A stretch of DNA of 64,000 bases, taken from positions 22,968,422-23,032,421 of the forward strand of contig CM055109.1 in the NCBI GenBank assembly GCA_029204225.1, read 5' to 3'. A program made the position numbers and the translations under genes. Source of the DNA: Diphasiastrum complanatum (Eukaryota > Streptophyta > Lycopodiopsida > Lycopodiales > Lycopodiaceae). Below are positions 34,801 through 44,790 of this stretch, piece after piece. Every line of letters begins with the position of its first letter. Position 1 is the first letter of the stretch. Below the pieces are notes generated by a model. It saw only the letters and a list, made by a program, of their open reading frames with translations. It did no database searches and had not been told where the DNA came from.

Positions 34801-37135
34801 GACATGCCATTGAAAATGGCTACCTCATGTGATTCACCAAGATGTAGTAAGTGGTCTACATATGTGGTGTTTGGCCCGACCTCTCTACTGATGATCTCTA
34901 AATATCAAACTCGTCAATGTCCAGAGACTGTAGGCGTTAATATCCGAGGAAAGACTAGCATAAGGGAAAGCATCCACATCGCTAGCAAAAATAGAAGTCT
35001 CTGGAGGGAAGTAGTAAGCTGCGATGAAAATATCTGAGTTAAGACCCTGACGTAGGCGTATCCAAATGAAGTGTGCCATATCAATCCTACTCACATCGAA
35101 AGGACTGAATGCAGATGATTTCAAAAAGGCAAGCCACCCCACTTGGCCCTCTCCCACCGACTAACAAGTCTCACCTCTATGCACCAATTCCCAAGTGAAG
35201 CAAGACCTCTTATATCACTCTCATGTGTCTCCAGTAAGAACCAAATGTTGCCATCATCAATAAAGTTCCTTGAATCACCCACAAGAGCTGAAGAATATGT
35301 GCCCTCACAATTCCAAAATTTAAAACGTCAAGGCTGTGGATAGGACTATGGGGGGCTCCCTAACCCTAAGACTTGAGTCCCTACCCTGCTAGGCCATCCT
35401 TGAAAGTAACCCATCTACATGTGTCTTTCGCTTCCTTTCATTCCTCAACTTGAATGTATGTCAAGTCATCATCCATGTAGATACCAGTGCCTTTGTGTTT
35501 TGGTCTCTGCCTCAAAGCAGCTCATCTATGCTCGAGTGATGAGTGTGTTCTTGTCCTTCCTAGTTCTGCAAGATTTCTCCCTAGGTGTCGATTCTAGCCC
35601 AAGGGTGGTTCCTAGGAAACGAGATGCTTCCATAGTCTCATCCCCTATATCTAGTTCTCCTATAACCCAATATTAAGAGCTTTGAATTCTCTAATCTGCT
35701 CTTTTGTAAGAGTGGCTGAAATCATTGTGGCCGTAGGATGTGCCACCTCTAAGTCCACGACAAAGTTCCCCACGGCACAGGTGCCGTGGGGTCTGAGTGC
35801 CATAGCAAGTGCCGTACCACGGCACATGTGCCATGATACGCCACCTGTTTTTTTTTTTACTAAAAATTTCGTTTTTTCACTAAAAACTGACCAAGAAAAA
35901 AAAATAAGAGAAAAAAACAGGTGCCGTGGAACTGCCACGGCACCTGTACGGCACTCACAGCACCCGTGCCGTACCAGGTGCCGTGGTACGGCACCTGGAA
36001 CTTTGGTCCACGATTTGTTTCTTCCTTATGTTCTTCAAGCTTGGCTTTTGGGCCATTGATTTGTTTGGATGTATCTTCTTTGAATGGGGTTCAAAAAAAA
36101 CTCTTCATGTTGCTTCTTCAATGCTGTTACTTCATCCTGCAATTGCTTAATTTCAAACGTCATAGATTCATACCTTGTTAAAGATTCTTTAATTTGTCCT
36201 TGATGTTTTGTTTGAAATGTTGCTACCTCTTTCTTTGATTCCCAACTTTCTTTCTCTAGAGCTTCAATTCTGGTTCACATGCTCCTTACTTCAGCCTTCA
36301 ACATATCCTTTAGTGCCCATTTCTTCCAAATTTGCCCACATCACCCACATTTTGCTTATGAGTTGTGACTCTATTTGTGCCCCAACTACTTTTGTTTTTG
36401 CCTTCATGGTCTTTGGTAGGAGAATTAGCACTTTCGTTTCATCAATATCATGGCAAGACTACATGAAAGATTGGTGCAAGCACTGAGGGTATGAATGGCA
36501 GCAATGTGTCAGGCTCCAAGAGAATCAGCTTGAACTATTGATAAAAGGTCTAACTTCTTGGTAGCAGTGACATGTCCAAGGAAGTGTAGTTCATCAGCGA
36601 TTACTTAATCATGTCCCCACAATGGCGACAATATTTGAGGTAGCAACAGCGGCACCTGTTCCTTTCAACGGGGCACGATGGCAACAGGCAGATACACATA
36701 CTCTGTCGAGGTCTCCGAAGGGCTCTCGATCTTAATATTATACGCTGCCACTGATCTCAATCTAGAAGGAATATCCATCTTATCCTCTGATAATGTCTCA
36801 ATCTGAATGCTCTGGAGCATCTCCTCAAGAAAATAGAGGTAATCTGGGATCTCCGTATTGATCTCTTTGGCATGTGTATGTATCAGCATAGAAGAAACAT
36901 CTCTCGTATCATCAAGGCAACACTGTGGGTCTTCATTGAGGGGGGGGGGGGAGGAAAGAGACAGACAGAGAGAGAGAGAGAGAGAGAGATCACAATCACC
37001 TTGAACAGCACAACACCACATCAGTCCACCTGTAAGGTAGGGAAAGCGTGATGGCTGGCTGGATAGAGGCACTGTATATAGAGAGTATGCACTTAGGGTT
37101 TACACTTGTTAGGTAGGAGAGTGAGGAGGGATTAA

Positions 37136-37207
<72 letters not shown>

Positions 37208-40200
37208 CATACAAAAGCCATAAATGAAGGTTGTCTACTACCTGGCAACATAGTATACGGCATTCTCCAGCATGAGCATCTTATTACAGCAACCAATTGC
37301 AAGAGCCCCACCAGATCCACCCTCACCTATGACTGTCGTTATGATTGGAACTTTTAAACCAAACATTTCCCTCAGATTGACAGCAATGGCTTCCCCCTGT
37401 ACAATCATGCAAGTGATATGACACAATAAACTGAGTAATAATCACTACCAATGATAGAGCATAATTGCAAATGTTTCCAATGTGAGTAGGCCAGAATATA
37501 AAGACAGAGATATTTCAAAAGTACAGTAAGTTTGAAAGCAACCGCATACTTGACCAAGCTCTTCTGCTGAAATGCCTGCATAAGCACCGGGAGTGTCAAT
37601 AAATGACAGAATTGGGAATCCATGATGATCAGCATGTCGCATCATTCTTAGTGCTTTTCGATATCTAAAAACCACAGAAAGCTCATATTTCAGGCAACCT
37701 TACAGAAATAGACTATTTGCTCACTATCATGGATGTAGCGGAACAAAGAAAAATCAGTGGGTTGATTAACTCCAGACAAAAGGATTAGGACAAAGGCCAA
37801 ACTAAAACTAAAGAAATTTGCTTTATATCAACCCGTTTGGAGTTGGCATGGCAAAATTGCGGTAGATGTTCTCCTTTGTATTCCGGCCTTTCTGATGCCC
37901 AATAAGCATGAAGCTCATACCATCTATCTTTCCAATACCAGTCACCAAGGCAGGGTCATCATATCCACCATGGTCCCCGTGCAGTTCAATCCACTGACAA
38001 AAGTTGTAACCACACATAAGAAGCGGATTTTATAAGCAAAAATATGCAGCACGTGAAGCCTTCCTTTCCTCTGCTTGAGGTCAGAAGTTCAACTCCAATC
38101 AGCCACATGAATGAGGACACACAAGAAAAAAAAAGTATGCAAACACCAAAGCATCTGGAATAACAAGAAATATTATTGGCAAAACATAGACTAAATGAAC
38201 CAGGTGATGTTTCAATTTATCAAGAAATTCAACATACCTTATCAGCAATGCTCAGCACATGATCTAAAAAGGTAGGCCGATTTGGATGACGTGCTACACT
38301 TAGACGTTGCACAGCCGTTAATTGGGAGTATAGATCCAGGCGCAACTGTTTGAGTTCAAATGACAACACAAAAGTTTAAGGCTTTTAAGTCTGGTAATAG
38401 TGGCATTTTCTAAAGTAATCTCAGCAACATAAAAACTCCTAGTTTAACCCCCTGCAGAGGCCAGGTTCAATCAGGGTGGTTACTGCATTCACAAAAGCGC
38501 AGGCTTGAGCGGAATAAGGGTACCTACCCAAAGCCATCTTGACAAGCTATAACATGTGAAGGTACAATATATATATTGTACTGTGTACACAATGAAAGCT
38601 AGTGCTATCAAATGCCAATACAAAAAGTACAAACTCGTGGTCCACATTGGAAGACAAAGTAAAACATTTCTTCAGAATTTGTGAGACTATCTAAATCGGG
38701 AAGGAGCATAATAAGAGACATTGCAAACAGATTCTTAATTTTTTTTGAGAGAGAGAGAGCTAAATTTTTGAAATGATGTGCTTTTTTGCCAATAGGTTCC
38801 ATAATAACTCTAGTTATACAGTATCAATAGCATTCTATTTTTATAAGAGACATTGCCAACAGATTTCACGACGTTGCGAACACATTCTGATCATTGTAAA
38901 ATAATGCATGTTCCATAGTCGCACAAAGTTCCAGAACACTATTCGGGTTTCCCGGAATGTGGCAAAAATAAAACAATTAGGTTATTTTTATTTTATTCAT
39001 TTTTTTAAGGTTTTAAATGCCGCAACACTTGTTCCGGATCGGGAATGCAATCACAATAAGCTGCATCCATGCCATGTTTTTGCAATCAGAGTTTACAATA
39101 GTTCTGATAATGCACTATAAGAAGCATTTTGAATCACAAGAAGCTCAAATACAAACAGTACAAGGGAAAGCATTAGCCAAGGAGGCCCACCAAATCAGTT
39201 TCAAAAGTACTCAAACCTCTTTCACATGTGAAAAATCAATAGAGTTCATCATTCTAGGTTGATCTGAAATAGCATCTCAAGCATGATAATCACCTGATCA
39301 TATTTTAGTTCCAATTCTTGAATCTGCTCACTAAAATCCATTCCAGTCTTGCTTGCAAGCTCTCTGACCTGTACCATTGAACAATATACGTGATGATTAG
39401 TAATGTTACATTTATTTTATGTCATTGCTATTTGCTCCACATTAAATCCTTGAACAAAAGTTTTTTTCATCTCAGTATATGTTCTCATTTGTGCGATCAA
39501 ACTCCAAACCTTTAAGGGAGTCTTCACCAACAGCCATTTATTAGAGGACTTTCAACAAGTGCGATCATGGAAGTAAAAATATCTTGACAAAATGCTCACT
39601 GCGTGATAAATGTTCACTAGCATCATGTTTTCTCAAACGATCAAATGGCCCTCCACTAAATGCCCTGTTGGTGAAGACGTCCTTTCCTCTCCTCGAGGTC
39701 AAGAGTTCGACTCCAATCACTCAAAAAACAAGAGGACATACAAGAATAAAGAATAAGACTAGAAGAGTCGGACTCTACTGCTTATTCCATAAATTTACAG
39801 AACTAATGAGTAGAATTGATTGAAGATTTCATGAATTAGATCGATCTCAATAATAACTTCAGTTTAGGATCTGCCTCGTCAATCTTGCTTTCTAGATCTG
39901 CCACAGGCCTTTGAAATGAAAGTAACAGTTATTTTCAAAAAATTTGCTACATGATAATTTGTGTACCAATATTATACTTTGTCAAAATAAACAAGATAAT
40001 ACTGTATCGAACACAATAATTTAGGATTTTTACCTCGTCAATCTTATTCTCTAGATCCACCAGAGGTCTTTCAAAGGGAAGTGTGACGGGCTTTGGTTTA
40101 TTCGCAAGGGGCTTAAACCTCGAAAGAAGCGCAAGATAGCCTCCCTCTTGAGGATCAGTGATCTTTTCTGGCCATGGATACTCTGTTTCCGACGGACTTT

Positions 40201-40447
40201 TCTTACCCTTACGAATTTTGGAAGCAACAATGACGCTTCCGATGTGCGCCTCCGCTGCCTGCTCCGAAACCATTTGCCTCAGGAGAAACAGAGCCTGTCC
40301 AGAAGCCTGCGTGATGCCATTGGCACTGCTGCGGAGATGCATCAGCGAGGAAGCATCAACTCCAAATCTGCTACTGCCGCAGCAGTCAGGGATGGTGCCG
40401 ACACTATGTCTGATGTTCATTGCAGCAGAATTCGCCGCAAGCGCCAT
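31816..40447 (-). CDS. accA (CAC3): Plastid acetyl-CoA carboxylase carboxyltransferase subunit alpha, ten exons
   Basis: Exons (minus): 40447-40034, 39368-39294, 38345-38238, 37993-37833, 37664-37550, 37396-37242, 32838-32787, 32688-32620, 32283-32206, 32067-31816; 1479 nt, 492 aa, all GT-AG with matching phases. The protein joins the nuclear alpha subunit to plastid-encoded AccD beta and moves the carboxyl group from carboxybiotin to acetyl-CoA, giving malonyl-CoA for plastid fatty-acid synthesis. Residues 1 to about 75 look like a transit peptide (Ala/Ser/Arg-rich). Then [83 protein letters not shown], the oxyanion-loop [12 protein letters not shown] (315-326), [31 protein letters not shown]. 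The C-terminal tail is about 70 residues, far shorter than the long coiled tail of flowering-plant homologues. Intron 6 is 4.4 kb. Exon 9 end (32206) and the start ATG are the least certain. Confidence 0.93.
32925..33053 (+). repeat. SINE-like repeat, copy 1 (accA intron 6)
   Basis: CTTCCTTTCCTCT, ACTCCAA, ATGAGG.CATACAAG and a short poly-A occur in the same order as in copies near 38060 and 39670. A box-A-like TAGTGAGCCGGTTAGGA sits upstream. Confidence 0.6.
34430..35345 (-). mobile_element. LINE fragment: endonuclease part joined to 3' UTR, in accA intron 6
   Basis: On the minus strand 35345-34885 encodes non-LTR endonuclease phrases: [18 protein letters not shown] with the catalytic-type [45 protein letters not shown]. 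At 34440-34560 comes the LINE 3' end shared with 49431 and 62361 (GAAAGAAAG.TTT..TAATGTCTT...GGAGC.TATAAA..TCTCC). The reverse transcriptase is missing, so the copy is internally deleted. Confidence 0.75.
35665..36480 (-). pseudogene. Coiled-coil ORF remnant (probably LINE ORF1) carrying the MITE
   Basis: Minus-strand frames give an acidic/basic coiled coil ([47 protein letters not shown]) at about 36300-36080, then on the other side of the [21 protein letters not shown] and [13 protein letters not shown] ending at 35660. Its place just upstream of the LINE endonuclease makes ORF1 the best guess. Poly-T at about 36090 shifts the frame. Confidence 0.4.
35753..36013. mobile_element. hAT-like MITE, 245 bp, with 8-bp target duplication
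   Basis: Element 35761-36005 begins CAAAGTTCC and ends GGAACTTTG (inverted termini), flanked on both sides by GTCCACGA (35753-35760, 36006-36013). Eight-bp duplications and CA..TG ends fit hAT elements. Inside, about eight copies of GTGCCGTGG or CCACGGCAC in both orientations surround an AT-rich core with a T/A-rich inverted pair. It has no coding capacity. It lies in intron 6 of accA. Confidence 0.88.
36600..36960 (-). pseudogene. Open coding-like segment of unknown origin in accA intron 6
   Basis: The minus strand is open for about 100 codons up to 36665, with gene-like composition: [68 protein letters not shown] do not recognise the family. It might be a captured gene piece or part of the LINE. 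A G12/GA tract begins it. Confidence 0.35.
36940..36989. repeat. G12 and GA-rich tract
   Basis: Twelve G at 36940-36951 followed by GA-rich sequence to about 36989. Confidence 0.9.
37140..37207. repeat. (GT)n(GA)n compound microsatellite in accA intron 6
   Basis: About 20 GT units run straight into about 13 GA units, 35 bp downstream of exon 6 (ending at 37242) in gene orientation, where it reads as a CT tract then a CA tract. Confidence 0.95.
38050..38135 (+). repeat. SINE-like repeat, copy 2 (accA intron 3)
   Basis: CTTCCTTTCCTCTGCTTGAGG, box-B-like AAGTTCAACTCC, ATGAGGACACACAAG and A9. Same order as copies near 32960 and 39670. Confidence 0.65.
39650..39760 (+). repeat. SINE-like repeat, copy 3 (accA intron 1)
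   Basis: GTCCTTTCCTCTCCTCGAGG, box B AGAGTTCGACTCC (closest to the pol III consensus of the three), then AGAGGACATACAAGAA. All three copies lie antisense to accA. Confidence 0.7.
39863..39930 (-). repeat. Duplicate of the end of accA exon 1 inside intron 1
   Basis: The stretch CCTCGTCAATCTT.CTTTCTAGATCTGCCA.AGGCCTTT matches 40033-40072 (exon 1 end plus donor region) with about 15% differences, and the match runs into intron sequence (TTTAGGAT). Where exon 1 has the donor GAG|GTAAAA the copy reads GAG|GCAGAT, so it keeps no GT donor. Confidence 0.8.
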
Positions 40448-40499
40448 GATCTGTTATTAAAACAATACTTACTGGTATGCGAACAACTCCTTTAGCTTT

Positions 40500-40559
40500 A
40501 CTCGTCGATTCCCAGCGCCATCGCTGCATGCGAACAAACGAGCGAGCGAGCGAGCGAGC

Positions 40560-40595
<36 letters not shown>

Positions 40596-40640
40596 ATTAT
40601 TAATCCCATAAGCACGACGAGGGTTTTGGTGTCTTTTTTA
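40500..40640 (-). promoter_or_regulatory. 5' flank of accA with GAGC and GA tracts
   Basis: Upstream of the ATG at 40447 are (GAGC)n at about 40538-40557 and (GA)14 at 40564-40592, which read as CT-rich on the gene strand. CT-rich leaders are frequent in plant housekeeping genes. No clear TATA box is seen; the assignment is positional. Confidence 0.4.
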
Positions 40641-40784
40641 ACGAAGTCCACTGCCTATCATTAGAACTTTTAGTGGGACTTAGGAGGTCATGACTCATGA
40701 GTCATGAGTTATTGTTGGCATTTAGCATGATGACTGTGTTGCTCCCATTTTGACTCTTTCCACTTCATAATTGACTCATACCCC

Positions 40785-40860
40785 AGGGTCCGCTTAATTG
40801 GTTAGCATCATCGCATCCAAATTTTCTTGGGTCCCAGGTTCGAGCCCAGTGTTCGAGAAA
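40785..40860 (+). repeat. tRNA-derived SINE-like repeat, second family copy
   Basis: GGTCCGCTTAATTGGTTAGCA (box A region) and GGTCCCAGGTTCGAGCCC (box B). The segment GCATCCAAATTTTCTTGGG matches the 86-bp retroposon at 20341 on the opposite strand. The 3' limit and target duplication were not found. Confidence 0.65.
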
Positions 40861-41135
40861 CCTTTTTGAGGTTTCTCCCAAAAATCGATATGTGAAAAAG
40901 TTCTTCGGCCTCTATTGAGTGACAAGCTCTTACTTGCCGGTTTTCCTTTATAAAACCCAAGATTTATGACATAAGAAATCTTGTACAATTTTTGCCATGC
41001 CGATTTTTGGGGAAAGATGCCGATTCCATTCTTGAACTATGCCGGCTTCCTGAACACTGGTTCGAGCCCCCCTTGAAAATCAAGAAGCATAATTACGTCA
41101 TAAAAGATTGAGAGGCATTTAAGTCGGCTGAGCTC

Positions 41136-41400
41136 TTGACCTAATGGAAAGGTTACTCTAGTCACTAGTGAATACTAACATAGAAGATACATATTGGTAT
41201 TGACATAGGTGTTGACCTAATGGAAAGGTGACTCTATTGAATCCTACCGTAGAAGATACATATTGGTATCATCAGGGCTCTCGACTTAATGAAAATGTCA
41301 CTTTTTGGTGAATCCTACCATAGAAGATACTTATTGCTGACCTGATGAAAAAGTCACTTTACTGAATCCTATTGTAGAAGATACATGGTGGTATTATCAG
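41136..41400. repeat. Minisatellite, four diverged units of about 55-75 bp
   Basis: Each unit has GACCTAATGGAAAGGT.ACT-type start, GAATCCTA.C.TAGAAGATACATATTGGTAT-type end (starts about 41136, 41213, 41283, 41338). Units differ in length and sequence. No coding. Confidence 0.8.
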
Positions 41401-41689
41401 CTCGTGGGGTCACACATTTTCAAACTTGGATGGGCGAGCTAATCTCAAACACAATACACAAACTCACTGCACATGGAAAGATGAAAATGAATAGGGTGTT
41501 AACCCTGGCCATTTTTATGGCACGATGCTAAGCTTGTTGCCCACCACCAGGTTAGATTCTCTATGATCCAATAAGTTGATAATACCAAAAGGCATTTTCA
41601 TGGCATGATGACCCAATGGAAAGGTCAGTGCATGGAAATTCAATTATTTATGTGTAAAGGATGACCAGTGCTACCCAAAATGGCAGGTT

Positions 41690-41692
<3 letters not shown>

Positions 41693-41765
<73 letters not shown>
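41693..41765. repeat. (CT)n microsatellite
   Basis: About 36 CT units. The ORF that runs from it to 42110 on the plus strand (SDVLKCLGKSDAPISLIS and on) has no recognised family. Confidence 0.97.
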
Positions 41766-41767
<2 letters not shown>

Positions 41768-43041
41768 TTGGACCCTATTCTGCATAATAATGAGCCTAGT
41801 ATTGCTCTTCTTAAATAAAGCAAAATTGAACAACACCATAAAGAAGCGTAGTGATGTCCTTAAATGTCTAGGTAAATCGGATGCTCCAATTTCTTTAATC
41901 TCTACATTGATTGAGAGCCGATTGCTAGAGCAGAAGGGCCATGAATGTTCATGTAAGGGGGTCCCTGATTCTCATAATGCTCTTGGGGAAGCCATAAATT
42001 TTTTGAAAGATCATCTACAACTTGGCATACCAAGAAAGATGCTAGCACCTTGTCCTACGCTTCACTTAAGTTGGAAAAATGGAATGTGTTACGGCAACAA
42101 CCCAAACTAAAAGGTACTTAAGTCTTTTTGGATAAAGATCTCACTTTTTACAAGCTGTTGAATGCAAAAAAAATCCCTTCAGAGTCTAATCATCAAATTA
42201 CTCATTTTTGCGTTCTCATGGGTATTTATTTGCAAATTTAACATAAAGTGTTTCTATAAAAAAAATTGTTTGGCTACAACTATAAATGCTCTAACGCTCG
42301 AATATTTGTCATTGCCTTCCTCATTGCTTATCTTTACTGAAAAAAACTCATGCCAACTTTTAATTTGTAAAATACAATAAACGTCATGGATAATGTTTGT
42401 TAGATCTCAACCCCTTTACTATACAAATCTAGGACTTTGCTCAACAAAGAACCCCTGTACCTAAAAACATAGTTGATCAGTTATATACTACCTTGCAAGT
42501 TCAGGTGTGCATGTTTAATGGAGGTGATAATGAGATCAATCTCACTAACTATAACAATCTCTCTCAACCTAGATCTAGCTTCTCTCCAAAGATGAAGCAA
42601 AACAAAATTTTGAGCCAACTTCTTTCAACAACGTGTGAAGAGCTCAAAGACACCATAATAGACTCAAATACACTTAATTTGCATGAAACTATGTGGCTAT
42701 GGCCTCAAAATAACACCTAGACGAGGATTGGCAAGGAAAAACATGAGTTTTTTGATCAAATAGGCTAGATATGAGTCAGACTTGATGTGTCCAACCGGGT
42801 TGAGTGCCATACTCACATTTATTCAAATGGCTATAACTTCCACAAGACACATCCAATTGAGTTTGTTGGAGAGTTTGCGGATATCAAGACAATCCTAACC
42901 CTAGTTAATAAGTGAGAGGGATTTCACACCCTGCGTGTATAAGTCCACCAAGCCGATAATCACATAGTTATTTGATTAGTTTAAAGAGAATAAAAGGACT
43001 TTAGGCCTTTTTGCAAGAATTAAATGTCGCAAGGCGTAATA
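41766..43041. other. Unassigned DNA, possibly internal to an LTR element read leftwards
   Basis: No gene recognised. If the tRNA-Asp-like site at 43042 is a primer site of a minus-strand element, this stretch would be its internal region, but no gag or pol phrase is visible. Confidence 0.35.
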
Positions 43042-43112
43042 GTCAAGTTAGTATAATGGTGATTATTTTTGCCTGTCACGCGGACGACCCGGGATCCCCG
43101 GTAGCGACGCCA
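43042..43112 (+). pseudogene. tRNA-Asp(GUC)-like sequence ending in CCA; primer-binding region of a minus-strand LTR element
   Basis: D-arm-like TTAGTATAATGGTGA, anticodon arm CCTGTCACGC with GTC, then GACCCGGGATCCCCGG where the T-loop TTCG is deleted, and GCGAC-G-CCA at the end (CCA at 43110-43112). Eukaryotic tRNA genes do not encode CCA, so this derives from mature tRNA. Read leftwards it is TGGCGTCGCTACCGGGGAT, the tRNA-Asp primer site style of Tat/Athila-type Gypsy elements, four bases from an LTR-like end ...CTACA at 43117. Confidence 0.7.
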
Positions 43113-43116
43113 AAAT

Positions 43117-43310
43117 TGTAGTGGGTATTTCCTATTCACCTTCAAACCTAGATCCAAGCACAATCAAGCATCAAAGGATGAAGATGATTAACTTGTTGTC
43201 ACGCGGAGATTCGTTCTCATGAGAGCGATAACATAGTTCAGATTCATACACATGCTTTTGATTTCACAATTAGCATTACGATACATTAACACTACTCACC
43301 CAAAGATCAC
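43117..43310 (-). repeat. Probable LTR edge of the tRNA-Asp-primed element
   Basis: Plus-strand TGTAGTGGGTATTTCC begins at 43117, the expected inverted LTR terminus. The other end was not located; the CT tract at 43311 may lie inside it. Confidence 0.45.
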
Positions 43311-44654
<1,344 letters not shown>

Positions 44655-44790
44655 CAATGTGGAGAGAAAGCTTTATTAAATGTCTTTTCCATGCCAAAGG
44701 CATATAAGACAAAACATACATCCAAGTATGATGGTAACTAGACAGTCCAATGCGGTTGAAACAACGTGTTTCTAGAAACACTATGCCTAT
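44655..44790 (-). repeat. LINE 3' UTR copy
   Basis: AGAAAGCTTTATTAAATGTC, TTTTCCATGCCAAAGGCATA and TAAGAC match 62367-62410 almost base for base, then AAGTATG.TGGTAAC. No LINE coding follows, so it is a 3'-end-only insertion. Confidence 0.8.

Noticed and set aside
35660-35938. Small protein read through the MITE
   Set aside because: The frame crosses an insertion; the MITE part is repeat-derived.
36005-36200. Plus-strand ORFs over the MITE and its flank
   Set aside because: They are made of the MITE's GC-rich 9-mers and end in non-coding sequence.
41661-42110. Plus-strand ORF through the CT tract
   Set aside because: The first third is (SL)n from the microsatellite; the rest matches nothing I know.
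43042-43108. Functional tRNA-Asp gene
   Set aside because: The T loop lacks TTCG, the acceptor stem does not pair, and a CCA is encoded, so it is not a live tRNA gene.
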